A DNA stretch of 64,000 nt from Pleodorina starrii (Eukaryota > Chlorophyta > Chlorophyceae > Chlamydomonadales > Volvocaceae): contig BRXU01000036.1 of assembly GCA_030267565.1 (NCBI GenBank), positions 1 to 64,000 on the forward strand, written 5' to 3'. Below, one piece after another: positions 1 to 13,500 of the stretch. The position numbers and the translations under genes are program-made. The stretch's first letter is position 1. Each line of letters opens with the position of its first letter. The notes beneath the pieces were generated by a model, which was not told the DNA's origin, ran no database searches, and was given only the letters and a program-made list of their open reading frames with translations.

Positions 1-300
1 ACATCCCCGGGCACCGGGCACCGGGCACCGGCCATCCCCGGGCACCGGCCATCCCCGGGCACCGGGCATCCCCGGGCACCGGGCACCGGGCACCGGGCAC
101 CGGCACCGGGCACCGGCCACCGGGCACCGGGCATCCCGGGCACCGGCCACCGGGCACCGGGCACCCCCGGGCACCGGGCACCGGGCACCGGGCACCGGGC
201 ACCGGGCAACCGGGCACCGGGCACCGGGCACCGGCCACCCCGGGCACCGGGCACCGGGCACCGGCCACCGGGCACCGGCCACCGGGCACCGGGCATCCCC
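1..300 (+). repeat. Edge zone rich in CCATCCCC variants (reverse-orientation 17-mer)
   Basis: The first 300 bases mix GGGCACC heptamers with CCATCCCCGGGCACC elements. These are the reverse complement of the 17-mer unit GGTGCCCGGGGATGGCC that forms large blocks beyond 34 kb. It may be the edge of a 17-mer block lying to the left of the window, which would place 17-mer blocks on both outer sides of the inversion. The window ends before this can be seen. Confidence 0.75.
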
Positions 301-1879
301 GGGCACCGGGCACCGGGCACCGGGCACCGGGCACCGGCACCGGGCACCGGGCACCGGGCACCGGGCACCGGGCACCGGGCACCGGCACCGGCACCGGGCA
401 CCGGGCACCGGGCACCGGGCACCGGGCACCGGGCACCGGGCACCGGCACCGGGCACCGGGCACCGGGCACCGGGCACCGGGCACCGGGCACCGGGCACCG
501 GGCACCGGGCACCGGGGCACCGGCACCGGGCGCACCGGGCACCGGGGCACCGGGCACCGGGCACCGGGCTCCGGGCACCGGCACCGGCACCGGGCCACCG
601 GGCACCGGGCACCGGGCACCGGCACCGGGGCACCGGCACCGGGCACCGGCACCGGGCAACCGGGCACCGGCACCGGGCACCGGGCACCGGGCACCGGGCA
701 CCGGGCACCGGGCACCGGCACCGGGCACCGGGCACCGGGCACCGGGCACCGGGCACGGGGACCGGGGCACCGGGCACCGGGCACCGGGCACCGGGCACCG
801 GGCACCGGGCACCTGGCACCTGGCACCGGGCACGGGGCACCGGTCACCGGGCACCGGCACCGGCACCGGGCACCTGTCACCGGGCTCCGGGCTCCGTGCA
901 CCGGGCACCGGGCACCGGGCACCGGGCACCGGCACCGGGCACCGGGCACCGGGCACCGGGCACCGGGCACCGGGCACCGGCACCGGGCACCGGGCACCGG
1001 GCACCGGCACCGGGCACCGGGCACCGGGGCACCGGGCACCGGGCACCGGGCACCGGGGCACCGGGCACCGGGCACCGGGCACCGGGCACCGGGCACCGGC
1101 ACCCGGCCCCGGGGCACCGGGCACCGGGCACCGGGCACCGGGCACCGGGCACCGGGCACCGGGCACCGGGCACCGGCACCGGGCACCGGGCACCGGGCAC
1201 CGGGCACCGGGCAACCGGGCACCGGGCACCGGGCACCGGGCACCGGGCACCGGGCACCGGGCACCGGGCACCGGGCACCGGCCCCCCGGCACCGGCACCC
1301 GGGCACCGGGCCCCCCGCACCGCGCACCGGGCACCGGGCACCGGGCACCGGGCACCGGGCACCGGGCACCGGGCACCGGGCACCGGGCACCGGGCACCGG
1401 GCACCGGGCACCGGGCACCGGGCACCGGGCACCGGGCACCGGGCACCGGGCACCGGGCACCGGGCACCGGGCACCGGGCACCGGGCACCGGGCACCGGGC
1501 ACCGGGCACCGGGCACCCGAGGCACCCGAGGCATCCGGGCACCGGGCACCGGGCACCGGGCACCGGGCACCGGGCACCGGGCACCGGGCACCGGGCACCG
1601 GGCACCGGGCACCGGGCACCGGGCACCGGGCACCGGGCACCGGGCACCGGGCACCGGGCACCGGCCCCCGGGCACCGGGCACCGGGCACCGGGCACCGGG
1701 CACCGGGCACCGGGCACCGGGCACCGGGCACCGGGCACCGGGCACCGGGCACCGGGCACCGGGCACCGGGCACCGGGCACCGGGCACCGGGCACCGGGCA
1801 CCGGGCACCGGGCACCGGGCACCGGGCACCGGCACCGGGCACCGGCTCCGGGCACCGGGCACCGGGCACCGGCACCGGG

Positions 1880-2035
1880 CACCGGCACCGGGCACCGGCC
1901 AGCCGGGGCACCGGGCATCCGGGCACCGGCATCGGCCCGGGCACACGGGCATCGGGCACCGGGCACCGCCATCCCCGGGCACCGGCCATCCGGGCACCGG
2001 GCAGCCCGGGCACCGGGCATCCGGGCACCGGCACC
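1880..2035 (+). repeat. Scrambled variant patch in left arm
   Basis: A short disordered patch inside the heptamer array contains CCAGCCGGGG, GGCATCGGCCCGGG, GGGCACACGGGC, GCCATCCCC and GGCAGCCC elements within about 150 bases. Long near-perfect GGGCACC runs flank it. A similar patch, with related CATCC and GGCCCGG pieces in the opposite orientation, lies at 31,470-31,830. It looks like a rearranged relic of the 17-mer type rather than random mutation. Confidence 0.7.
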
Positions 2036-5000
2036 GGGCACCGGGCACCGGGCACCGGGCACCGGGCACCGGGCACCGGGCACCGGGCACCGGGCACCGG
2101 GCACCGGGCACCGGGCACCGGGCACCGGGCACCGGGCACCGGGCACCGGGCACCGGGCACCGGGCACCGGGCACCGGGCACCGGGCACCGGGCACCGGGC
2201 ACCGGGCACCGGGCACCGGGCACCGGGCACCGGGCACCGGGCACCGGGCACCGGGCACCGGGCACCGGGCACCGGGCACCGGGCACCGGGCACCGGGCAC
2301 CGGGCACCGGGCACCGGGCACCGGGCACCGGGCACCGGGCACCGGGCACCGGGCACCGGGCACCGGGCACCGGGCACCGGGCACCGGGCACCGGGCACCG
2401 GGCACCGGGCACCGGGCACCGGGCACCGGGCACCGGGCACCGGGCACCGGGCACCGGGCACCGGGCACCGGGCACCGGGCACCGGGCACCGGGCACCGGG
2501 CACCGGGCACCGGGCACCGGGCACCGGGCACCGGGCACCGGGCACCGGGCACCGGGCACCGGGCACCGGGCACCGGGCACCGGGCACCGGGCACCGGGCA
2601 CCGGGCACCGGGCACCGGGCACCGGGCACCGGGCACCGGGCACCGGGCACCGGGCACCGGGCACCGGGCACCGGGCACCGGCACCGGGCACCGGGCACCG
2701 GGCACCGGGCACCGGGCACCGGGCACCGGGCACCGGGCACCGGGCACCGGGCACCGGGCACCGGGCACCGGGCACCGGGCACCGGGCACCGGGCACCGGG
2801 CACCGGGCACCGGGCACCGGGCACCGGGCACCGGGCACCGGGCACCGGGCACCGGGCACCGGGCACCGGGCACCGGGCACCGGGCACCGGGCACCGGGCA
2901 CCGGCCACCGGGCACCGGGCACCGGGCACCGGGCACCGGGCACCGGGCACCGGGCACCGGCCACCGGGCACCGGGCACCGGGCACCGGCCCCCGGGCACC
3001 CGGCACCGCGCACCGGGCACCGGGCACCGGCCACCGGGCACCGGGCACCGGGCACCGGGCACCGGGCACCGGGCACCGGGCACCGGGCACCGGGCACCGG
3101 GCACCGGGCACCGGGCACCGGGCACCGGGCACCGGGCACCGGGCACCGGGCACCGGGCACCGGGCACCGGGCACCGGGCACCGGGCACCGGGCACCGGCA
3201 CCGGGCACCGGCCACCGGGCACCGGGCACCGGGCACCGGGCACCGGGCACCGGGCACCGGGCACCGGGCACCGGGCACCGGGCACCGGGCACCGGGCACC
3301 GGGCACCGGGCACCGGGCACCGGCCACCGGGCACCGGGCACCGGGCACCGGGCACCGGGCACCGGGCACCGGGCACCGGCCACCGGGCACCGGGCACCGG
3401 GCACCGGGCACCGGGCACCGGGCACCGGGCACCGGGCACCGGGCACCGGGCACCGGGCACCGGGCACCGGGCACCGGGCACCGGGCACCGGGCACCGGGC
3501 ACCGGCCACCGGGCACCGGGCACCGGGCACCGGGCACCGGGCACCGGGCACCGGGCACCGGGCACCGGGCACCGGGCACCGGGCACCGGCCATCCCCGGG
3601 CACCGGCACCGGGCACCGGGCACCGGGCACCGCGCACCGGGCACCGGTCACCGGGCACCGGGCACCGGGCACCGGGCACCGGGCACCGGGCACCGGGCAC
3701 CGGGCACCGGGCACCGGGCACCGGGCACCGGGCACCGGGCACCGGGCACCGGGCACCGGGCACCGGGCACCGGGCACCGGGCACCGGGCACCGGGCACCG
3801 GGCACCGGGCACCGGGCACCGGGCACCGGGCACCGGGCACCGGGCCCCGTGCACCGGGCACCGGGCACCGGGCACCGGGCACCGGGCACCGGGCACCGGG
3901 CACCGGGCACCGGGCACCGGGCACCGGGCACCGGGCACCGGGCACCGGGCACCGGGCACCGGGCACCGGGCACCGGGCACCGGGCACCGGGCACCGGGGC
4001 ACCGGGCACCGGGCACCGGGCACCGGGCACCGGGCACCGGGCACCGGGCACCGGGCACCGGGCACCGGGCACCGGGCACCGGGCACCGGGCACCGGGCAC
4101 CGGGCACCGGGCACCGGGCACCGGGCACCGGGCACCGGGCACCGGCACCGGGCACCGGGCACCGGGCACCGGGCACCGGGCACCGGGCACCGGGCACCGG
4201 GCACCGGGCACCGGGCACCGGGCACCGGGCACCGGGCACCGGGCACCGGGCACCGGGCACCGGGCACCGGGCACCGGGCACCGGGCACCGGGCACCGGGC
4301 ACCGGGCACCGGGCACGGGGCAGCGGGCACAGGGCACCGGGCACCCGGCACCGGGCACCGGGCACCGGCAACCGGGCACCGGGCACCGGGCACCGGGCAC
4401 CGGGCACCGGGCACCGGGCACCGGGCACCGGGCACCGGGCACCGGGCACCGGGCACCGGGCACCGGGCATCCCCGGGCACCGGGCACCAGGCACCGGCCA
4501 CCGGGCACCGGGCACCGGGCACCGGGCACCGGGCACCGGCCACCGGGCACCGGCCACCGGGCACCGGGCACCGGGCACCGGCCACCGGGCACCGGGCACC
4601 GGGCACCGGGCACCGGGCACCGGGCACCGGGCACCGGGCACCGGGCACCGGCCACCGGGCACCGGCCACCGGGCACCGGGCACCGGGCACCGGCCACCGG
4701 GCACCGGGCACCGGGCACCGGGCACCGGGCACCGGGCACCGGGCACCGGGCACCGGGCACCGGGCACCGGGCACCGGGCACCGGGCACCGGGCACCGGGC
4801 ACCGGGCACCGGGCACCGGGCACCGGGCACCGGGCACCGGGCACCGGGCACCGGGCACCGGGCACCGGGCACCGGCCACCGGGCACCGGGCACCGGGCAC
4901 CGGGCACCGGGCACCGGGCACCGGGCACCGGGCACCCCCGGGCTCCGGGCATCCGGGCACCGGGCACCGGGCACCGGGCACCGGGCACCGGGCACCGGGC

Positions 5001-7439
5001 ACCGGGCACCGGGCACCGGGCACCGGGCACCGGGCACCGGGCACCGGGCACCGGGCACCGGGCACCGGGCACCGGCCACCGGGCACCGGCCACCGGGCAC
5101 CGGCCACCGGGCACCGGGCACCGGGCACCGGGCACCGGGCACCGGGCACCGGGCACCGGCCATCACCGGGCACCGGGCAACGGGCACCGGGCACCGGGCA
5201 CCGGGCACCGGGCACCGGGCACCGGGCACCGGGCACCGGGCACCGGGCACCGGGCACCGGGCACCGGGCACCGGGCACCGGGCACCGGGCACCGGGCACC
5301 GGGCACCGGGCACCGGGCACCGGGCACCGGGCACCGGGCACCGGGCACCGGGCACCGGGCACCGGGCACCGGGCACCGGGCACCGGGCACCGGGCACCGG
5401 GCACCGGGCACCGGGCACCGGGCACCGGGCACCGGCACCGGGCACCGGGCACCGGGCACCGGGCACCGGGCACCGGGCACCGGGCACCGGCACCGGGCAC
5501 CGGGCACCGGGCACCGGGCACCGGGCACCGGCACCGGGCACCGGGCACCGGGCACCGGGCACCGGGCACCGGGCACCGGGCACCGGGCACCGGGCACCGG
5601 GCACCGGGCACCGGGCACCGGGCACCGGCACCGGGCACCGGGCACCGGGCACCGGCACCGGGCACCGGGCACCGGGCACCGGGCACCGGGCACCGGGCAC
5701 CGGGCACCGGGCACCGGGCACCGGGCACCGGGCACCGGCACCGGGCACCGGGCACCGGGCACCGGGCACCGGGCACCGGGCACCGGGCACCGGGCACCGG
5801 GCACCGGGCACCGGGCACCGGGCACCGGGCACCGGCACCGGGTACCGGGCACCGGGCACCGGGCACCGGGCACCGGGCACCGGGCACCGGGCACCGGGCA
5901 CCGGGCACCGGGCACCGGGCACCGGGCACCGGGCACCGGGCACCGGGCACCGGGCACCGGGCACCGGGCACCGGGCACCGGGCACCGGGCACCGGGCACC
6001 GGGCACCGGGCACCGGGCACCGGGCACCGGGCACCGGGCACCGGCACCGGGCACCGGGCACCGGGCACCGGGCACCGGGCACCGGGCACCGGGCACCGGG
6101 CACCGGGCACCGGGCACCGGGCACCGGGCACCCGGGCCCCGGCGCCGGGCACCGGGCACCGGGCACCGGGCACCGGGCACCGGGCACCGGCACCGGGCAC
6201 CGGGCACCGGCACCGGGCACCGGGCACCGGGCACCGGGCACCGGGCACCGGGCACCGGGCACCGGGCACCGGGCACCGGGCACCGGGCATCCCCGGGCAC
6301 CGGCACACCGGGCACCGGGCACCGGGCACCGGGCACCGGGCACCGGGCACCGGGCACCGGGCACCGGGCACCGGGCACCGGGCACCGGCCACCGGGCACC
6401 GGGCACCGGGCACCGGGCACCGGGCACCGGGCACCGGGCACCGGGCACCGGGCACCGGGCACCGGGCACCGGGCACCGGGCACCGGGCACCGGGCACCGG
6501 GCATTGGGCACCGGGCACCGGGCACCGGGCACCGGGCACCGGGCACCGGGCACCGGGCACCGGGCACCGGACCCCGGCACCGGGCACCGGGCACCGGGCA
6601 CCGGGCACCGGGCACCGGGCACCGGGCACCGGGCACCGGGCACCGGGCACCGGGCACCGGGCACCGGGCACCGGGCACCGGGCACCGGGCACCGGGCACC
6701 GGGCACCGGGCACCGGGCACCGGGCACCGGGCACCGGCACCGGGCACCGGGCACCGGGCACCGGGCACCGGGCACCGGGCACCGGGCACCGGGCACCGGG
6801 CACCGGGCACCGGGCACCGGGCACCGGGCACCGGGCACCGGGCACCGGGCACCGGGCACCGGGCACCGGGCACCGGGCACCGGGCACCGGGCACCGGGCA
6901 CCGGGCACCGGGCACCGGGCACCGGGCACCGGGCACCGGGCACCGGGCACCGGGCACCGGGCACCGGGCACCGGGCACCGGGCACCGGGCACCGGGCACC
7001 GGGCACCGGGCACCGGGCACCGGGCACCGGGCACCGGGCACCGGGCACCGGGCACCGGGCACCGGGCACCGGGCACCGGGCACCGGGCACCGGGCACCGG
7101 GCACCGGGCACCGGGCACCGGGCACCGGGCACCGGGCACACGGCACCGGGCACCGGGCACCGGGCACCGGGCACCGGGCACCGGGCACCGGGCACCGGGC
7201 ACCGGGCACCGGGCACCGGGCACCGGGCACCGGGCACCGGGCACCGGGCACCGGGCAACCGGCACCGGGCACCGGGCCCCGGCACCGGGCACCGGGCACC
7301 GGGCACCGGGCACCGGGCACCGGGCACCGGGCACCGGGCACCGGGCACCGGGCACCGGGCACCGGGCACCGGGCACCGGGCACCGGGCACCGGGCACCGG
7401 GCACCGGGCACCGGGCCCCGGGCACCGGGCACCGGGCAC

Positions 7440-7570
7440 CGGGCACCGGCCATCCCCGGGCACCGGCCATCACCGGGCACCGGCCATCACCGGCACCGGC
7501 ATCACCGGGCACCGGATCACCGGGCACCGGCACCGGGCACCGGCCACCGGCCACCGGGCCCCGGGCACCG
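7440..7570 (+). repeat. Cluster of CCATCACC and CCATCCCC units in left arm
   Basis: Here GGCCATCCCC and GGCCATCACC elements occur together. They are the complements of GGGGATGGCC and of the border variant GGTGATGGCC. This is the only place in the left arm where I see the TGAT-type variant next to the GGAT-type, the same pairing found at block borders after 44 kb. About half a dozen elements are present, followed by GGCCACC variants and then clean heptamers. Confidence 0.75.
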
Positions 7571-10500
7571 GCCCCCGGGCACCGGCCACCGGGCACCGGG
7601 CACCGGGCACCGGGCACCGGGCACCGGGCACCGGGCACCGGGCACCGGGCACCGGGCACCGGGCACCGGGCACCGGGCACCGGGCACCGGGCACCGGGCA
7701 CCGGGCACCGGGCACCGGGCACCGGGCACCGGGCACCGGGCACCGGGCCCCGGGCACCGGGCACCGGGCACCGGGCGCCGGGCACCGGCACCGGGCACCG
7801 GGCACCGGGCACCGGGCACCGGGCACCGGGCACCGGGCACCGGGCACCGGGCACCGGGCACCGGGCACCGGGCACCGGGCACCGGGCACCGGGCACCGGG
7901 CACCGGGCACCGGGCACCGGGCACCGGGCACCGGGCACCGGGCACCGGGCACCGGGCACCGGGCACCGGGCACCGGGCACCGGGCACCGGGCACCGGGCA
8001 CCGGGCACCGGGCACCGGGCACCGGGCACCGGGCACCGGGCACCGGCACCGGGCACCGGGCACCGGGCACCGGGCACCGGCACCGGGCACCGGGCACCGG
8101 GCACCGGGCACCGGGCACCGGGCACCGGGCACCGGGCACCGGGCACCGGGCACCGGCACCGGGCACCGGGCACCGGGCACCGGGCACCGGGCACCGGGCA
8201 CCGGGCACCGGCACCGGGCACCGGGCACCGGCACCGGGCACCGGGCACCGGGCACCGGGCACCGGGCACCGGGCACCGGGCACCGGGCACCGGGCACCGG
8301 GCACCGGGCACCGGGCACCGGGCACCGGGCACCGGGCACCGGGCACCGGGAACCGGGCACCGCGCCCCGGCACCGGCCACCGGGCACCGGGCACCGGGCA
8401 CCGGGCACCGGGCACCGGGCACCGGGCACCGGGCACCGGGCACCGGGCACCGGGCACCGGGCACCGGGCACCGGGCACCGGGCACCGGGCACCGGGCACC
8501 GGGCACCGGGCACCGGGCACCGGGCACCGGGCACCGGGCACCGGGCACCGGGCACCGGGCACCGGGCACCGGGCACCGGGCACCGGGCACCGGGCACCGG
8601 GCACCGGGCACCGGGCACCGGGCACCGGGCACCGGGCACCGGGCACCGGGCACCGGGCACCGGGCACCGGGCACCGGGCACCGGGCACCGGGCACCGGGC
8701 ACCGGGCACCGGGCACCGGGCACCGGGCACCGGGCACCGGGCACCGGGCACCGGGCACCGGGCACCGGGCACCGGGCACCGGGCACCGGGCACCGGGCAC
8801 CGGGCACCGGGCACCGGGCACCGGGCACCGGGCACCGGCACCGGGCACCGGGCACCGGGCACCGGGCACCGGGCACCGGGCACCGGGCACCGGGCACCGG
8901 GCACCGGGCACCGGGCACCGGGCACCGGGCACCGGGCACCGGGCACCGGGCACCGGGCACCGGGCACCGGGCACCGGGCACCGGGCACCGGGCACCGGGC
9001 ACCGGGCACCGGGCACCGGCACCGGGCACCGGCACCGGGCACCGGGCACCGGGCACCGGGCACCGGGCACCGGGCACCGGGCACCGGCCACCGGGCACCG
9101 GGCACCGGGCACCGGCCACCGGGCACCGGGCACCGGCACCCGGGCGCCGGGCACCGGGCACCGGGCACCGGCCACCGGGCACCGGGCACCGGGCACCGGC
9201 ACCGGGCACCGGGCACCGGGCACCGGGCACCGGGCACCGGGCACCGGGCACCGGGCACCGGGCACCGGGCACCGGGCACCGGGCACCGGGCACCGGGCAC
9301 CGGGCACCGGGCACCGGGCACCGGGCACCGGGCACCGGGCACCGGGCACCGGGCACCGGGCACCGGGCACCGGGCACCGGCACCGGGCACCGGGCACCGG
9401 GCACCGGGCACCGGGCACCGGGCACCGGGCACCGGGCACCGGGCACCGGGCACCGGGCACCGGGCACCGGGCACCGGCACCGGGCACCGGGCACCGGGCA
9501 CCGGGCACCGGGCACCGGGCACCGGGCACCGGGCACCGGGCACCGGGCACCGGGCACCGGGCACCGGGCACCGGGCACCGGGCACCGGGCACCGGGCACC
9601 GGGCACCGGGCACCGGGCACCGGGCACCGGGCACCGGGCACCGGCACCGGGCACCGGGCACCGGGCACCGGGCACCGGGCACCGGGCACCGGGCACCGGG
9701 CACCGGGCACCGGGCACCGGGCACCGGGCACCGGGCACCGGGCACCGGGCACCGGGCACCGGGCACCGGGCACCGGGCACCGGGCACCGGGCACCGGGCA
9801 CCGGGCACCGGGCACCGGGCACCGGGCACCGGGCACCGGGCACCGGGCACCGGGCACCGGGCACCGGGCACCGGGCACCGGGCACCGGGCACCGGGCACC
9901 GGGCACCGGGCACCGGGCACCGGGCACCGGGCACCGGGCACCGGGCACCGGGCACCGGGCACCGGGCACCGGGCACCGGGCACCGGGCACCGGGCACCGG
10001 GCACCGGGCACCGGGCACCGGGCACCGGGCACCGGGCACCGGGCACCGGGCACCGGGCACCGGGCACCGGGCACCGGGCACCGGGCACCGGGCACCGGGC
10101 ACCGGGCACCGGGCACCGGGCACCGGGCACCGGCACCGGGCACCGGGCACCGGGCACCGGCACCGGGCACCGGGCACCGGGCACCGGCACCGGGCACCGG
10201 GCACCGGGCACCGGCACCGGGCACCGGGCACCGGGCACCGGGCACCGGGCACCGGGCACCGGGCACCGGCACCGGGCACCGGGCACCGGGCACCGGGCAC
10301 CGGGCACCGGGCACCGGGCACCGGGCACCGGGCACCGGGCACCGGGCACCGGGCACCGGGCACCGGGCACCGGGCACCGGGCACCGGGCACCGGGCACCG
10401 GGCACCGGGCACCGGGCACCGGGCACCGGGCACCGGGCACCGGGCACCGGGCACCGGGCACCGGGCACCGGGCACCGGGCACCGGGCACCGGGCACCGGG

Positions 10501-13500
10501 CACCGGGCACCGGGCACCGGGCACCGGGCACCGGGCACCGGGCACCGGGCACCGGGCACCGGGCACCGGGCACCGGGCACCGGGCACCGGGCACCGGGCA
10601 CCGGGCACCGGGCACCGGGCACCGGGCACCGGGCACCGGGCACCGGGCACCGGGCACCGGGCACCGGGCACCGGGCACCGGGCACCGGGCACCGGCACCG
10701 GGCACCGGGCACCGGGCACCGGGCACCGGGCACCGGGCACCGGGCACCGGGCACCGGGCACCGGCACTGGGCACCGGGCACCGGGCACCGGGCACCGGGC
10801 ACCGGGCACCGGGCACCGGGCACCGGGCACCGGGCACCGGGCACCGGGCACCGGGCACCGGGCACCGGGCACCGGGCACCGGGCACCGGGCACCGGGCAC
10901 CGGGCACCGGGCACCGGGCACCGGGCACCGGGCACCGGGCACCGGGCACCGGGCACCGGGCACCGGGCACCGGGCACCGGGCACCGGGCACCGGGGCGCC
11001 GGCACCCGGCCGCCGGGCACCGGGCACCGGGCACCGGGCACCGGGCACCGGGCACCGGGCACCGGGCACCGGGCACCGGGCACCGGGCACCGGGCACCGG
11101 GCACCGGGCACCGGGCACCGGCCACCGGGCACCGGGCACCGGGCACCGGGCACCGGGCACCGGGCACCGGGCACCGGGCACCGGGCACCGGGCACCGGGC
11201 ACCGGGCACCGGGCACCGGGCACCGGGCACCGGGCACCGGGCACCGGGCACCGGGCACCGGGCACCGGGCACCGGGCACCGGGCACCGGCACCGGGCACC
11301 GGGCACCGGGCACCGGGCACCGGGCACCGGGCACCGGGCACCGGCACCGGTCACCGGCCACCGGGCACCGGGCTCCGGGCACCGGGCACCGGGCACCGGG
11401 CACCGGGCACCGGGCACCGGGCACCGGGCACCGGGCACCGGCACCGGGCACCGGGCACCGGGCACCGGGCACCGGGCACCGGGCACCGGGCACCGGGCAC
11501 CGGGCACCGGGCACCGGGCACCGGCACCGGGCACCGGGCACCGGGCACCGGGCACCGGGCACCGGGCACCGGGCACCGGGCACCGGGCACCGGGCACCGG
11601 GCACCGGGCACCGGGCACCGGGCACCGGGCACCGGGCACCGGGCACCGGGCACCGGGCACCGGGCACCGGGCACCGGGCACCGGCACCGGGCACCGGGCA
11701 CCGGGCACCGGGCACCGGGCACCGGGCACCGGGCACCGGGCACCCCGGGCACCGGGCACCGGGCACCGGGCACCGGGCACCGGGCACCGGGCACCGGGCA
11801 CCGGGCACCGGGCACCGGGCACCGGGCACCGGGCACCGGGCACCGGGCACCGGGCACCGGGCACCGGGCACCGGGCACCGGGCACCGGGCACCGGCACCG
11901 GGCACCGGGCACCGGGCACCGGGCACCGGGCACCGGGCACCGGGCACCGGGCACCGGGCACCGGGCACCGGGCACCGGGCACCCCGGGCACCGGGCACCG
12001 GGCACCGGGCACCGGGCACCGGGCACCGGGCACCGGGCACCGGGCACCGGGCACCGGGCACCGGGCACCGGGCACCGGGCACCGGGCACCGGGCACCGGG
12101 CACCGGGCACCGGGCACCGGGCACCGGGCACCGGGCACCGGGCACCGGGCACCGGGCACCGGGCACCGGGCACCGGGCACCGGGCACCGGGCACCGGGCA
12201 CCGGCACCGGGCACCGGGCACCGGGCACCGGGCACCGGGCACCGGCCACCGGGCACCGGGCACCGGGCACCGGGCACCGGGCACCGGGCACCGGGCACCG
12301 GGCACCGGGCACCGGGCACCGGGCACCGGGCACCGGGCACCGGGCACCGGGCACCGGGCCACGGGCACCGGGCACCGGGCACGGGGCCACCGGGCACCGG
12401 GCACCGGGCACCGGGCACCGGGCACCGGGCACCGGGCACCGGGCACCGGGCACCGGGCACCGGGCACCGGGCACCGGGCACCGGGCACCGGGCACCGGCC
12501 ACCGGGCACCGGGCACCGGGCACCGGGCACCGGGCACCGGGCACCGGGCACCGGGCACCGGGCACCGGGCACCGGGCACCGGGCACCGGGCACCGGGCAC
12601 CGGGCACCGGGCACCGGGCACCGGGCACCGGGCACCGGGCACCGGGCACCGGGCACCGGGCACCGGGCACCGGGCACCGGCACCGGGCACCGGGCACCGG
12701 GCACCGGGCACCGGGCACCGGGCACCGGGCACCGGGCACCGGGCACCGGGCACCGGGCACCGGGCACCGGGCACCGGGCACCGGGCACCGGGCACCGGGC
12801 ACCGGGCACCGGGCACCGGGCACCGGGCACCGGGCACCGGGCACCGGGCACCGGGCACCGGGCACCGGGCACCGGGCACCGGGCACCGGGCACCGGGCAC
12901 CGGGCACCGGGCACCGGGCACCGGGCACCGGGCACCGGGCACCGGGCACCGGGCACCGGGCACCGGGCACCGGCACCGGGCACCGGGCACCGGCACCGGG
13001 CACCGGGCACCGGGCACCGGGCACCGGGCACCGGGCACCGGGCACCGGGCACCGGGCACCGGGCACCGGGCACCGGGCACCGGGCACCGGGCACCGGGCA
13101 CCGGGCACCGGGCACCGGGCACCGGGCACCGGGCACCGGGCACCGGGCACCGGGCACCGGGCACCGGGCACCGGGCACCGGGCACCGGGCACCGGGCACC
13201 GGCACCGGGCACCGGGCACCGGGCACCGGGCACCGGGCACCGGGCACCGGGCACCGGGCACCGGGCACCGGGCACCGGGCACCGGGCACCGGCACCGGGC
13301 ACCGGGCACCGGGCACCGGGCAGCCGGCCACCGGGCACCGGGCACCGGGCACCGGGCACCCGGGCACCGGGCACCGGGCACCGGGCACCGGGCACCGGGC
13401 ACCGGGCACCGGGCACCGGGCACCGGGCACCGGGCACCGGGCACCGGGCACCGGGCACCGGGCACCGGGCACCGGGCACCGGGCACCGGGCACCGGGCAC